From NCBI RefSeq assembly GCF_910592395.1, contig NC_088310.1, positions 23,765,491 to 23,829,490 of the forward strand: a stretch of DNA of 64,000 nucleotides. The letters run 5' to 3'. The position numbers and the translations under genes were made by a program. Origin of the DNA: Lineus longissimus. Its lineage: Eukaryota > Nemertea > Pilidiophora > Heteronemertea > Lineidae. A model generated the notes under the pieces. That model was not told the origin of the DNA and ran no database searches. It saw only the letters and a program-made list of their open reading frames with translations. Position 1 is the stretch's first letter, and every line of letters starts with the position of its first letter. This document shows, one piece after another, positions 24,501 through 37,998 of this stretch.

Positions 24501-24967
24501 CATAAATCGATTGCAGTCAGTCGGTAAGATCAGGATATCGACTTGTCCCCGCAGAATGATGTTAAGATATCTGATCCAACTTCTTAAGTGAAGTGTCCTC
24601 ATGTAAGCCCTTTAGTGATCTCTGATCAGGTTAGAAAGAAGAAATCCCGACCACCTGATCGTTGTTGGTCAAGCCTGTGATAGCTACTGAATATCAACCT
24701 GTACATTTTTTATTCACTTCTTATCTTTTTAACTGTCGAGTAGTAGAGCTGGAAATCTCCCAGCCCTTTTCATTGAAGTCAAAAAATGAGTTATGAAAAA
24801 AGCTTTATCAGCTTGTACTTTTTTAAGCATCTTTGTCAGCGCCAGCATGTATCTCTTAGTAGGGTGGGCGTGGAAGTAGGCGGCGAACAACGTCGTAGTC
24901 TTAAGACTGTACGGGCAATTTCCCTTGAAACTAGCCTCGAAACGTGACTAAACTTCTTTAAAAATAT

Positions 24968-24983
24968 CTTATGTCGACATAAG
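24968..24983. repeat. 16-bp perfect palindrome
   Basis: CTTATGTCGACATAAG, centred on a GTCGAC site. Confidence 0.8.
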
Positions 24984-27900
24984 GAAAACCAATTAAGGTC
25001 TTCAGAAACGGGTTTTTTTAACTGTAAGGGAGTACAAAGTCATAACTTATTGATCTATTTCAATGTAGAGCCCAGCCAAAAGAAATGTCTATAGATTCAA
25101 CAGGTGCAGTTTAATTTCATATAAGTACTCCAAAGTGCACATATATTGCTTAGCATTCCCCAAGAGCAACTCAGGCTCTCTGATAACGTTACAGTCAGTA
25201 GCTACGGTAAAAAAACACAACCAACTGACAAACGCACGCGTCAATAAACTTGATTGATTAGTCGCAAAAAGTTGAATTGAGGATCAAAGATTTCGCAGCT
25301 GAATTGATAGGAATATACCATGTCGATTTCTGCTTCGTAGATAGTATCACTTTTGATCCGTATATGTCAAACAGTAAGCCTTTCTTCCGCACCTCGCCTA
25401 ATCCAATTCTACAGTTGCTTTCGCAATCAGCGCCTGACGCGTCTTGTTTCGGAATGACTTCGAGCGAGGCCAGGAAGCTATATATCTCGTCCTACTAGCT
25501 GGTATTAGGTAATTCCCCCGTCGACAGAGACGTGATCAATCATTCTAAATGGAAATAATGGAAATGCGCCTTTTTCGAAACATCGGTGCGTCTCAAATAT
25601 GCACGGGGGTTGCCAGCTTGAAATCTGTCCAAATCATTTTGAATTATCAAAGTATGTGGTGGTGCAATAACTTTTGACCAAAATGTACACTAAAGTAGTT
25701 AAATTCTTCAGACAGTTCTACAGGGGACAGGGAATACTGCACCTGCAACCAGCTTTAACCCTCCAAATTCTTTCATGCAGAGTCTACAGCTTCTATTCTG
25801 ATCCTTTCCTTAGCAAACTGGTGGACTGGTAGAGGCGTGCTGTGCTTTCACACTGTGCTAATGACATCGAAAGACACGAATAAAGTGATAAATCATCTAA
25901 CCTTTAAACTAAGCAGGCGACTTGTGATAAATTCAGCACGTCAAACAGGGGACTTGATTACATATTCATTAATCACTAACTCTTTAGTTAGCAATACAAA
26001 AATCTCTTTTTTAGTGCATACTTTCTTTATCGAATCAAAGTTGCGCACTGGCAGATCTTCACTTTGGATAGAGCCGATTCGAAAGGCAGTGAAATAAATC
26101 CGTTTGTCAGATTTTCATATCCGGGGCTTGGCAAGCGCCAAATGGAAATCGAAACAGCTAAATTACACCAAATGGGAACACCCTCCATACTTGTCGTTGT
26201 ACTTCAAGTTGGTGGTGCTGTGTATGAGATATCGGGAAACTGCTTGTAGTGGCAATTGCGGCTCATTTTTGGCGGCTGAAAAGTTGGTATTGGTGTTGTG
26301 CTGTGAACAACTTCCTGCAAAACCTGGCCATAGATAGGAGATGTTTCGTTAAGATGAATATTTTAGGTTTGTTTTCATTGGCTTTGTGTGGTGAAAACGC
26401 AACTATGAGCGAGTGCAAACGGCGTTTCCTTAAAAAAGACAAAAGTTGATTCGACATATCAAAGTTATTTGTGATATTCGTTTACAAAATCTACCCCCAT
26501 GCTGTCTTATCTGGAGAGTAATATTTTCCGCTACCCTTACCGGACCGATTAAAAAGCTAACTACGTCTCCTCTTTCAGACGTCAACGTCTCATAAAATGA
26601 ATAAGTTGGTTATATTTTTATAACTTAGAAAGTGGCTGACGATGTAGTCGTTTCAGTGTAACGACAGAAGTTTTTTATTTTATTCAGTCAGGAAATCGGC
26701 ATTATCAAAAGCTAGTGCTGCTGTGGTAGAGCAAATTTGCAAACGCGGCCAATTCGTTCCGTTCAGCGAATGGCTATATGCGTTACATCCGCCTCATTAG
26801 AGAAACCTTTCAGCAGCTGTCCGAGAAAAAAGAGAAGCAGCAGAATACTGTCAACGTTATGAAATCTTGGAATTGATTGACTGACACAGTTATCAAATGA
26901 AGCAGAATTGGCGAGGATGATATGCACTTTAAACCCCGAATGCGTCAATATATGATATGTCAAACGAGCAACTCGAATGGTTGCGAGAACCATATAAACA
27001 TCTAACCTGTCTCAGAACGGAATTCTAACCACGTTTTGATGCCATCTTGAGATTGCCACTACTAGCGAGTGCTAACACCTCTCAAGTCAAGCAAAAGCAG
27101 AACTTCTCGCCGACAACAGGCTAATATTTGCGTTGTGACTGCTGGTGTATTTGTTGGTTTCTCGAATCAATAGATCTCTAAGTGACAGGCGGTAGGTTAA
27201 GAGAATGGTCTCAAGTGTGTTCTCGGGTAAACTGGGAAAACTTACCATGTCATTATTGACAGTTCCTTCCAGTTATTTTGTTTGCCTTGTATCAATCTTG
27301 AAATCGATTCCGGCATATATGTCTGTTCAGTGTTTGGAGTGCGTTTGCAGTTTCTACTAAACTTCAGCAGTTGCAAGCATTGTCTTTTTTTAGTTTTGAT
27401 ACAAAAGTGTTTATCTGTGAAGCCGTATTTGTTTCAGGCGAATTTTGTTTTGAGCACACAAAGACATGCAACAACCTCATCTCATCAAAGCTGCTTCAAG
27501 CATAATTGTACATACCATGCGTGCGAATGTTTTCCTGATGTATAGCCTCTGGTTTCCAACTTAACGGAAAAGTTCCTTATTTCAGTCGAACCTAAACTTT
27601 TCGTATGTTTGCCTTTGAAGAGATCCTTCCCGCACGCGAGCTGTAGCCCGCCCACGAAAATCGACCGATCAACCAATATCGTCAGCGCTAGTTATAATTT
27701 GGCACTCGCTCAACCAAAATGTAATACCTCTTCATTTTTTCTCCGTTATCGGCGGTGATCCCATATGCGTTTTATACTCTTCTCGCCTACATGTAGATCG
27801 ACGTCCTGAGGAGCGTGCCTCGAGCTTATTGATATTAACCCCATTCCCGGCCTATTCAGATATACTGTCAGCTGGGGAGGCTTTATGAATATGCTAGTGT

Positions 27901-30879
27901 CCTGGTGGGATAAGGATTACCATTTTGAGATACTGGCCTTTTTCTCGCTATTTCCCTGTTGTCTAGATTAAGGCAGCTGAAACTCATCCCGGATGACAGT
28001 ACGGTTGACCATGGGTGGTGACAAAAGTGCCAGATCGTGTTGGATATCCATATGAGATCCAATTACAGATCCATGAGAGATTTTAAAAATTAAGCAACAA
28101 TCTGTCTGAAGGGTTGCTAAAAATGCGTTAGGAAGAGATTAGTGGAAGTACTCTTTTTAACACACGGATTCTCAGTAGTGGTTTTTATACAGCTGAAACC
28201 TTTTAAAAACTGGTTCCTCTCCTTTGCCAACACTTGACATAGTATTTTAGAATATTGCATCTTCATTTATGCCAGCATATTATATCAGGAGTCCGATAAA
28301 ACATATTGCCATCGTTAAGTGGGGAGCTTAAAAAATTACAAGTTTACCGACAACTGACCTTGGCGCCGATAGTAGATATTTAGTCCCATCAGGGTTACCA
28401 AGCCTCATACTAGTACCTATTCGAGATCTATACGTCATGTACCCTCCAGGTTTTTATAGGTTGATGCCTCTTTGATCTCGCAGAAAATAGCGACGGTTTT
28501 TCTCAGCGTACCGCCGGCATTACGTCAGATAAAAAGATGCCTTCGATAAGAATTGATTAATTGATGGTATCTAGCTCATGTAATGAGTTGCTACTGAGAG
28601 GTTGTCTATCGATAGGGTTTAAAGCTAATATCAGTAGCGAATTGACCATATTGTTAGCCACATCAACAGGACGATGTACTGAAAATTCGGTACTGTCGAC
28701 TTGTTCCGTACAGCTAGCTGCACACTCGATTCATATTCATTATGATTGGTGTGCAGGAAGCGCCATAAAATACACCAGTACATTTTCTGCATGCACAAAT
28801 TTTGCACATTATGTATAATTAGCTGACCAGCTAGACTGGGTTGATACTGTAAGAGGAAGTCAACAGATTACATAAGCCAATAGCAAAAAAGCAAAACAAA
28901 TAAAACATGCAATGTTTCTCTTACCATGGAGCTGTTATTTTCAAACCTTGTCACAGATGAAGGTATGCCACAATATAAAAAATATACTCAGAGAAGCACC
29001 CGAATATCGTTCATGTTGAAGCCATTACGTAAGCCATTATTAGGGTGACGATTCACGTTCTTGTTGTTGGGCTACCCTTTTTCAATACCCAACACCAGCT
29101 AAAAAGAATGTACATTTACTTGACATCAGTCACACGTGAGTGCAATGAAAATGGTTCATCTAAGTAAATGCAACAACCTTAGAAGAAATGGCTTATGTGC
29201 CTCTCAAAAAGAGACTGGGCAATTTTGTAGTGCACATGGCACCTTGATCAAATACTTCATATTATAGCTAAAAATCTTTCTACGTGTATATCCCAACAGT
29301 GAACAGACACTGGCCATGCGTGAGTGCAATGTCAATGATGTATCTTATCCGTTGCGGCGACTTTAGTGAGACTATGCAAATGTACCTTGAAGGCAAGAAG
29401 CCGCCCTGGTAATTTATTTTCTTTGTGTCTTTAAGATCGTAATTTGAATTTTGATCCAGGCGAAAAAATGTATAGCAACACTGCGTTGCTGTAACTGACG
29501 GCGTGTTAAAGCTGAACTGTCCACGGTTGTGCAGGCACAGGAAAATATATATATCATGAATGGAATTTGGTGGTCTGGTAGTGGTAAACGCATCTTTACC
29601 AAAGCCGGACAGAGGCAGTGCAGAAGTTAAGGCTCTCCATGTACTGTCACCGGCCACTCTGGAACGTCCACGGGCATGTAATGAGGTGCGATACTGGAGC
29701 ATTCGGTTACCATTGTCGATAGGGACAACGCATTTATTAGACCCTGACACACTCCCGGGGCATGTGAAGCTGAAATTGATTTACCGGGACATGTAATCTG
29801 CATGTCAGTGGCGGCTACAATGTAGATACGTGGTGCTGTATAATAGAGGCCGGGTGAGAATCAATTATTCCTCCTCGCATCCAGTTGTTAACATCATCAA
29901 GCATTACAAGCGTGGAAAAACACCAGGTCTTTCAGCATTAGGTTTTTTCGACATCAAACTATGCATTTGCCACTGCTGACGGAAATGTCGGTTTCCCGGT
30001 GTATATTTCACAGCCATAGAGATTGTCGACCTTAGATAATTCCCGGGGTCTTTCAACATTATATATCCATTGAAAACCTGTTTTTGGTATGAGTAGCCTC
30101 TTTCCAGTGAAATAATTCCAAAGGGTAAAAGAAAAGCAACAAGTACCAATCTGCTTACTAATTCCTTTTGACAATCTTTCCCAAACCTGGCCTACAGAGA
30201 GAAACCCCGGAAATTACGGCGCGAAATCTGTTCCGTATGTCGACATGACAAGCCTGCAGTCGCTTACGTTTTTCAGTCAATGCACTGCTCATCTTCCTTA
30301 GGACTTAACACATTACAAAATCGATTAAGAGTGAAGGTTGGTGTTTGTGTATTATAATGACTGTACACATGTTCAGTGTATGCGCCTGCACATTCATCTC
30401 ATCCTCCTGTTTTTTAATATTTTCTCTCTTCATAGGCAAAGAATCGCATACTCCACAGCCTGTCGAATGCACTTACTGGTACAATGTATTGCGGGTTAAG
30501 ACGAATTGGGGTTGAATAAAACCAGTCTGGCGTTTTTATCCAATTTGGGTACGGAAATCCGTTTAAGCATCTCAAAAATGATGGGATCTGTCGGAAATGG
30601 TGTGACTTTGGCCATACGGCCATACGGTGCATGCAGGCCGTGAACATCGGCCTATTTTCTGGTTTAAATTCTTGTTGATGGATCAGGAAAATCCTCTCTT
30701 TTAATTTCCAAGTCCAACTAATAAAATATGATTTAAGGTTGTCTGTCTTCTTTTCATCATTGAGGTTGCCTTCTCTGGTATATCAATAAAATGCATTCGG
30801 CATCACTCTACGTTCTGACCTTCTTGAAAAATCTTCTTATCTTCAGCTATATGTTTTGGTTTCAAAAGCCTTTAATGGT

Positions 30880-31990
30880 AAGTGACAACAAGTTAAGCAC
30901 CTGTCGCGATCGTGCTATTCTGTCATCTATAGCGTCACTACCAGACTCTGTGTATAAGATTGATATCTTGATTGAAGGGAAACTAGTCGTCGGCTATCGC
31001 GTGCTACTGTAGGTCTCGGACAAATCGGCAACATTTCCATTAAAAAACGTATTTCATCGCAATGAAGGATATGCGGACTGAGCAACAGATGGTCAATCTC
31101 GGTCGTGTGTCTTTCTTCAAAAGAATTTGACCAGGGCATCACCGACGACCGACGTCACCTCATCTTCTTCTGGCTTTCCAACAACTTATCATAACTTTAC
31201 TTTAAATAACAAAACTATTTTGCCCGAAGCATTCAACAGCTAGATCTAACAACAATCTTAGTACTTTTCGCGGAGTCGTGCCTTTCCGGTATCAAGGGGC
31301 ATTACCAGACTCAGTGTATAAGATTGATTCCTTGATAAAGAGGAAATTAAATATCGGCCTATGCGTGCTGGCTGAGGTCTGAGGCTGAGGTATAGAGACC
31401 TCAGACAAATCGGCAGCATTTCCCCATAAGTAAATATATTGGCTTTTGCCCAGATTTCGTACATCACAAAAACCGATGCGAACTCGGCATCTGTAATAGA
31501 TTTCCCTTCTTGGGGGAGCTTTTTACAAAATTGTGTTCTTTGATTAGGACGCAGGCTAGAGTATCACCAACTTCATCTTTCTCACGTTCATGGCTTCCAA
31601 CAAATCGGATTTTAAAAATGTATTTATTATTTTTCCAACTCTGATCAGGCAGCCAACAGTAAGCAAGTGTCTGTCGCGGTCGTCATGTTCGTGCCATTCA
31701 GCTGAGCGGCATTGCCCGACTGTCTCAATGTATAAGATTGATTTCTTGATAGAAGACAAAGAAATGTCGGTTCGCATTGCGTGCTGTTGTAAGGAGATCT
31801 GTGACAAATTAGCAACATATCAATGTAACAAGATCTTGACTTGAACCAAGGTTTATGCCACTGCGGACGTGCTGTCTCAGCATGTGTTACATGTTTCTAA
31901 ATAGATTCGCAGACATAATCTCGGCGGAGTCCTGCTTTCCTAATGAGATTGGACGTATCAGTTACCAGAGAATCCCGATTTCATCGATTT
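30880..31990 (+). repeat. Degenerate tandem array, three to four units of about 0.36-0.41 kb
   Basis: The anchor TGTATAAGATTGAT occurs at 30951, 31315 and 31729 (periods 364 and 414). Each is preceded by a CGCGG/A-TCGTGC and CC(A/C)GACT segment and followed by CTTGAT, a GCGTGCTG segment and GACAAAT(C/T)(G/A)GCA(A/G)CAT. A second anchor, TCACC-AC(G/T)TCATCTTTCT-like then GGCTTTCCAACAA, is near 31157 and 31560. A truncated fourth unit starts around 31921. Frames are not preserved between units, so this looks like a decayed mobile or satellite-like element. Confidence 0.75.
31372..31404. repeat. Inverted repeat inside unit 2 of the tandem array
   Basis: CTGAGGTCT (31372-31380) pairs with AGACCTCAG (31396-31404); it is associated with a small local duplication of GAGGCTGAGG that the other units lack. 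Confidence 0.65.
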
Positions 31991-32214
31991 TTTAAAGACA
32001 TCCTCGGAATTTCTACAAAGCCCATTGCTTCTTTACATCGGATTAAAGCAGGGACCCCCAATGATGAGATATCCGGCTAATGCAATAAAACAAATTGTGT
32101 CCACAACTGGGAAATCATAGATAATGTGACGGAGAAGCATGGTGCAACCTTATGGGAAATCTTGATTTTCAGACAGTCCAAAACAAGCTCCGACGACCAG
32201 CGTTCAACAGATTT

Positions 32215-32610
32215 CCGTATTTCGAGCTGATATCTTGGATTAATGCAGCAGATGAGGAGCATTATTTTTTTCAGTTAAGTTAGAACCGAACGTTCGTGAT
32301 ACTTTTGACATCGCAGATAGGAGGGGGGGCTTGGGGAATCTATTATTCAATTATGTAATTCTTTAATGATCTCTCGGCGATACTGAGGCAACTGATTAAA
32401 CGTATTTATTAATCAGATAGCCGTATTTCGAGATAACGCTGTTTTTCGGATTTGTGTAACTTGTTCAACTTCCTCGACGGCTTCGTGATAATTTCAATAT
32501 TCCACAGAAAAAACTGAGAGCGTATTCAATTATGTAATTCCTTTTAGCAATTTCATGATCATTAGACAGTTGCGTGTTTAAAGATGTAATGTGCTTTTAG
32601 CGATTTCTTG
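32215..32610 (+). repeat. Degenerate direct repeats of about 180-210 bp
   Basis: CCGTATTTCGAG occurs at about 32215 and 32421, and TATTCAATTATGTAATTC at about 32345 and 32524, with similar T-rich sequence after each (TTTAGC(A/G)ATTTC). The pattern suggests two diverged tandem units following the array ending near 31990. Confidence 0.6.
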
Positions 32611-33440
32611 GTAATTGGACGAAAGTACCATAAAAAGCCAACCATAACATCTACTAATGGTGTAGACACAATTAGTAATATATATATGCCAATATTTAAG
32701 GTGCGGTATTTTAACAGAATTTTTGTGTCAATTAAAATAATATTATATGGATTGTGGACTGGCTTTCTTTCGCAAACCGTGTGCGCGGTCGGGTAACAGA
32801 CTCCGCTGACCCTTCGAATGCACTGATTCGTCGACTGTAAGCTAACATTTGGTAGAGCTATACATAATACATGTTACTGTCCACGTACTAATATAAGTAC
32901 TTCACGGAGTTCGGGAGGGCTATATGACCAGAACTGTATTTTGCATTTTCTGTGATTAGTTCGCTATTTGTATAAAATGCCTGGATGTAACACTTTGATT
33001 TAATTGGACATGGCCATCTAACCTTCCTTCAATCATAATAGGTTTTTTAACACTCGTTAACCGACTAGCATCGACGAACATCCACATTTTCATTTAACAC
33101 TGCTGATTTATGCACGATTTTGAAAGCAATGGCTCTAGTGTGTAGATTAGTTTAACAGATGAGTGGCTTGGGTATTCAAAACAAACACAAAACATAAATT
33201 CCCAGCATCAACATGACATATCTGACTGCAGTGTTTGATTAGTGGAGGCTGATTTAATTTGCCTAAACGATTTCAACAGGGACATACACCAATATTTCTA
33301 CTATGAATGCACTGTGCACTCCGGCAAGTTATATACTGTACATTTAGTGAGATTTGTATAGCACAGAGACTGTTAGGTTGACACAAAATAGGTCGTGCAC
33401 AAAGGTTATCTAACCCCGATCCATAGTATACTTAACGCTT

Positions 33441-33557
33441 ATGAAGAAGAGAGCAAACCCGGGAAGGGTTGGGCACCGGGGTGGCCGGGCACGGAACCCA
33501 ACGTTTAAGAAGAGAAAGGGAAAGGGTAGGCAACAAGGCGATTATGCGATCAGATGA
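33441..33557 (+). other. Small very basic open frame in a GC-rich island (38 residues)
   Basis: An ATG at 33441 opens a frame of 38 codons ending TGA at 33555-33557, extremely rich in Lys, Arg and Gly (M-K-K-R-A-N-P-G-R-V-G-H-R-G-G-R-A-R; later K-K-R-K-G-K-G-R). The purine-rich repeat AAGAAGAGA..GGGAA occurs at both ends, and the central 45 bp reaches far higher GC than its surroundings. Basic composition follows directly from the purine-rich bases, so this may be compositional. No family recognised. Confidence 0.15.
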
Positions 33558-33654
33558 TCAGAACCGTAGAAATCATTTTCAAGCTCAATTATGTTTCTCT
33601 TCATTTTATGAGGATGAGTGACGAAAGTAATTTCACAATGTCTTTGTGTTGAAA

Positions 33655-33666
33655 TGACCTTGACCT
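33655..33666 (-). promoter_or_regulatory. Two directly adjacent nuclear-receptor half-sites (DR0)
   Basis: On the minus strand, AGGTCA occurs twice with no spacer, the downstream one within TCAAGGTCA, the extended half-site of SF-1/ERR-type receptors. Seen in sequence; binding is inference. Confidence 0.35.
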
Positions 33667-34954
33667 CATCCAATGTCGTTTGTTTCCCTAATCCTCTTGT
33701 GGCCGAGTTTCTTTAAAGGCAAAACTAAAGTAACATCTTATTGATCTCGTCGACAATAACATGACAGCCTTTCACAATAACATCTTAGGAGATTAACGAG
33801 GAAGGCTGGCTGGAGTGACTCTGTGAGAACAGGTGGCAAATGGTGATGAAATGTTGTCTTAATCAAAACACCATTCCCACTATAGCCAGGCCCGTACACA
33901 AATGTACATTGTTTACGTGTATGCCCGCCTATGGACTCGGTTGGTAATTTCATTCAAACGCCACAGTGGCGAAACTTGGGATGTTTAATGTTCTACAAAA
34001 CGATAACCTTGTTGAAATTTATATTCTGTTCGGTACTTATAAACGCATCGCGAAAATCTCTCTTCTAGTTCAACTTTTGAACTTTGAAGGACCTAACATG
34101 GCCTTTAACAGTGTCTTTTGATGATGGGCCAATATTCGACACAAATCCTTTAATGAAAACAGCTGTTATCATTAATATATTATCACGCCTACGCTATCAA
34201 CAGCCCGATATCTTTACAAAATGTGTTAATTTCATATTCAGATACCACTTGATTTCCGCTTGAATTTATAAATACTGCCAGAACGGATAAATATTTAAAC
34301 CTTTTCGCGTTCAGTAGGCGTTGAGGGACCCTTAGTCATAGAAACGACCGAGACAGTGACACAAGTGTTGGTATTTTAGAACTAACGTCTATCAGTTATC
34401 GTCTATACTGCTGTCTGGAGACATCCAGTGGCAATATTAATTCATTCATTTTGCTAAAGCATTTGGTTGACAAACATCCCGTGCTGAATAGTTGAGCCTA
34501 GTGTTTGCTGTGGGTTGATATTAGATAGTTGGCAGGACGCGTTGTTGATGATGCGGCAGTGTACACGAATAGAGAGCTCTGTGTATTGATGAAACTGTCA
34601 TGGGTTTTGTCAAGAAAATAAATTGGTTGACTACGAGGCGAAGATAGCAATGCATTGCTATATATACTGAATTGAAATTGGTATTTGTGGCAAGACTTAA
34701 TTATATGAATATTGGCCAAAAACTTGAAATGACGGAACTCGTATCTTTAGAAGCGGAGTATGATGTATCTCCTTGTATGCAAAAGAGTTTTACTAGAATG
34801 CTGCTGCAATGTAAACATGATCTCATCTTCGACTAATGCAAAATGTTGTAATGTACAAATCTGCTTACCCGCCCGTACATTGCGAATTAGCTTATACGTG
34901 TATGTCTTTAATTTCTATCATTCTTTGAAGCAAAATATCTCATGTAAAAAAATG

Positions 34955-35450
34955 TGTGTAGAGATTTTGATTTCTATGAATGTTTGCTCTACATAGCATG
35001 TCCAAACAACTTAATCAGCTAGAATATTTTTAAATGGTCAAATTCGCTGCGTTTAAGCAAATTTTGCACATGTCAAAAAACACTTTTTCAAAATTTTCTC
35101 CTCACTATCTCCTCGGTTTTTGTTCGAACTGACAGGAAACAAAAATGACCTTTATATCCTACTTTTGGTAAGACAGATTCTTTTAACTCTTCTTACGGGC
35201 CAAATTTTGCACCAGTGAGAACGTAAAGATTTATCTTTATATCTTACATTTTGTCAGTTTTTTTTAAACCGGAACATATATAAAAAAAAATGTATTTGTT
35301 TTTTATTTCTGTGGATGTTTGCTAACATGTCTAAAGAATTTTACTCAGCTAGAAAAAAATGTCCAAACAATCTTATCAGCTAGATGTTTTTAAATAGTCC
35401 GATCCAGTTCGCAAATTTTGCAATTTTCTCAAATTTCTCCCAAACAAAAT
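34955..35450 (+). repeat. Degenerate tandem duplication, period about 335-360 bp
   Basis: TTTCT(A/G)TG(A/G)ATGTTTGCT occurs at 34971 and 35306; TCCAAACAA-TTATCAGCTAG occurs at 35001 and 35362, both followed by a TTTTTAAAT(G/A)GTC tract and GCAAATTTTGCA. Unit 2 has an extra internal copy of the CTCAGCTAGAA segment near 35345. A smaller duplication of the CTTTATATC(C/T)TAC segment is nested at 35150/35236. Confidence 0.75.
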
Positions 35451-37878
35451 GATCTGGTCAAACATTATCAAATAATCTGCTTGCATTGTAAGCATTCGTT
35501 TAAGTTCAACATTCTCCGCAAGTCTGGCGTTTCCAGCTTGCTGCATTAGCTGATGAGAGCAGGAGGTAAAAATTGACGTTTATGGCAAACTGCACGATAT
35601 ACCACGAAAGTGACATGTACTCGTATGGCGCCTTTATCGAACAGTCTACCATATTCTTACAATCAAATATTCTTACGAAATTAGAAAGCCTGTAAGATTA
35701 CCCATCCTTATGCACCCAGGAAATAAATGACCAAAATTGACATACTATCGGCTGGGTGCCTTCGATTACACACTCATTGATGGAGGAAAATAATGGATAA
35801 TGGTCTCGTGTTCTGTTAAAGTTGGCCTACCGAACTCTATGGGCTAATACTTTTTGCTTTTTCACAACATGATCCGTTAATATCGAAGACTAATGTAACA
35901 AATGACAAGCTTAAGATTTTAAAGGTGAATTCTTCTTCCAGAGAAATGGATATCTTTATTCTAAATCTTACTTGAATCACGACCTACGTGTATGGTATAA
36001 GTTTGTGTTCTAAAATGTGTTCGGGACAAAATATATGAAGTATTATTTCTCCAGATGATTGCTGGAGCCTTATTTCTACGCTGTGCGAGAGATTAGATTG
36101 CCTAGCAAACACTCATCGGAATACTATATATTATAAGTGCACGTAGCTCTTGCATCCATAACAAACACATAACCTGATGCACTTTTGCGGAGTAAAGAGA
36201 TGTCACAGGGTTTAATATGTCCATAACACAAACCCAACATTGAATTAATCCTATCATTTCACGAGTAGTCTGTCGCAAGTGCCCATCAACCTGGAGGTAA
36301 ACACGTATATATTGGCTCTATTTCAATGAAATCATTGACAGAATCAATGGACAGCAAGTAACTATTAAAACGCCCAGTGATAACGCTATTTCGATGTAAT
36401 TGGTAGGAAATCAAATGGGATGCTATGGTATAAGTAGTGTAGGAGACATGCATTGCTCGGAATCAATACTGGCAGGGATCTCTTCACACTACATCAGTTC
36501 ATATCAGCCTGATCCATTCATCATGTTCATCAAGCTCCGTGTCCGTTTCTAGCGATGGGATGTTATAGTTATCAGTCTGTCTTTAAAACTCTTTCACCAA
36601 GCATTCTATATTTTCTTGGGGCCATAGCATTGACTTTCTTCTTTGTCGTGTTTCCTTCCCAATATTCTTTACGGTGATAGACATTTTTTTTTATAATTCT
36701 CTAATCAACTAGAAAATAATTAAAACCGTATCGATACTAGAACCTTGATAATCATCATGACACACCATTCCAAACCCGTTATAAAATAGTAGCATGATGT
36801 GATCCGTTTGTATTTCGTCACTTCAAAGAGTAAGCTGCAGCATCCTATAATTGTGATGTTACATGTATATTCTCCTACCAAGGGCTGATACCCTTCACTA
36901 ACGCGTATTGGTCCATCCATTTCTTAAACCTCGCCTGAAGCGTTAGCAATGAACATGTCTGTTCATCGTTCCTTTATATACGGAAGTTAAGCCCTGCAGC
37001 AATGGACCCCATCCCATTGAAGCTAACATTCTGTCAAGACTATTTTGATTTCAGACTATAAATTGTGCGTTCATGAATAAATGAGTGCCGGCTGATGTCA
37101 TAAAGTAGACTAGTGTTCGGCGGATAAATTTATTAACGTGGTCCATCAACAACAGTAGTACAGAGATACACGGAGCTGCTACCGTTCCATTCCTCTATAA
37201 ATAAATTAGTTGAAGACATTTTTGCAATTTTTATTCTGTGATTTTTTTTTCTGTCTGTGAAATATCTTTCAAATTATCAACAAATATTCTAAAATATTTC
37301 TTCAACTGTGTCAACACTATGTAGTTGTTTTCATAAACCACTGTGACATTCTCTTTAACGAAGAATGGAAATGGCCATATTTTGTCACGCGAACCCCAAT
37401 CAAATAGAAGGCACACATTCAATTACTTGTTATCTCCTGTCTTCCTCTAGATTAGACGCAAAGGAATATTGAATTGTACTGACAGGACCGCGGTAATCTA
37501 CTGTATTATGTACTGCACCCCATGGTAGAAAATCAATTACTCGCGTGCAGGGTGACAAATAAAATTCCGTGGTGTTTATATACACGCACGGAAGGAGTGC
37601 ACCTTAGTCTGTAGTGAGAACCGTTGAATAGTTAAATTACAAACGGGACCAGCTCCAGTTTTATTTAAACTTACCTATTTTATAATCTATCAACCTGAAG
37701 CTTTCGATAACAGTAAAGAATGTCGATCAAAGAGCACTGTCACGCATGTTGTTACCATACAATCTCGGATATCTATCATTTTCCGTAATAAAGATTCACC
37801 AGAGCAATTCAATATGTTCAATATATCACTAAGATGTCCAACGTAACACGAAGATTCAACGACGCGATCGATACTTAC

Positions 37879-37998
37879 CAAAATAGAAAAAGAAATTCCT
37901 GCCAAGGCATACCTGTGTACTACAGGTCTACAAGGCGACCACAAAACGCATGTGTTCACCATGCCTACTAGCCAGGAACTAACATTGAATACATGCAT
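37879..37998 (-). CDS. Possible 40-codon first exon (low confidence)
   Basis: On the minus strand an ATG at 37998 opens 40 codons, ending exactly in phase 0 at TTG/GTAAGTATC, a near-perfect donor. The peptide begins M-H-V-F-N-V-S-S-W-L-V-G and ends G-I-S-F-S-I-L. I do not recognise it and found no downstream partner exon. It may be coincidental. Confidence 0.15.

Larger units (their letters stand above)
18111..30789. other. Long stretch with no gene recognised
   Basis: I saw no recognisable protein motif or pair of good splice sites around a motif-bearing frame. The 156-codon minus frame at 29280-29750 is the longest unexplained one and overlaps a 78-codon + frame with an ATG (29560-29796, about 50 % GC); the two exclude each other and neither resembles a known family. 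Hairpins at 21213-21239, 21489-21521 and 24968-24983 are listed separately. TGAGTGCAATG occurs at both 29136 and 29320. Confidence 0.35.
32611..34950. other. No gene recognised
   Basis: Apart from the 39-codon basic reading frame at 33441 and the half-site pair at 33655, both listed separately, I see only AT-rich DNA. Confidence 0.35.

Noticed and set aside
29280-29750. 156-codon frame on the minus strand, the longest in the window
   Set aside because: No domain, no splice context, overlaps a 78-codon + frame; about 0.3 such frames are expected by chance at this composition, so length alone is not evidence.
30850-30875. W-F-Q triplet in a + frame, reminiscent of homeodomain helix 3
   Set aside because: The following residues are not N-R-R and the surrounding peptide is hydrophobic, unlike a homeodomain.
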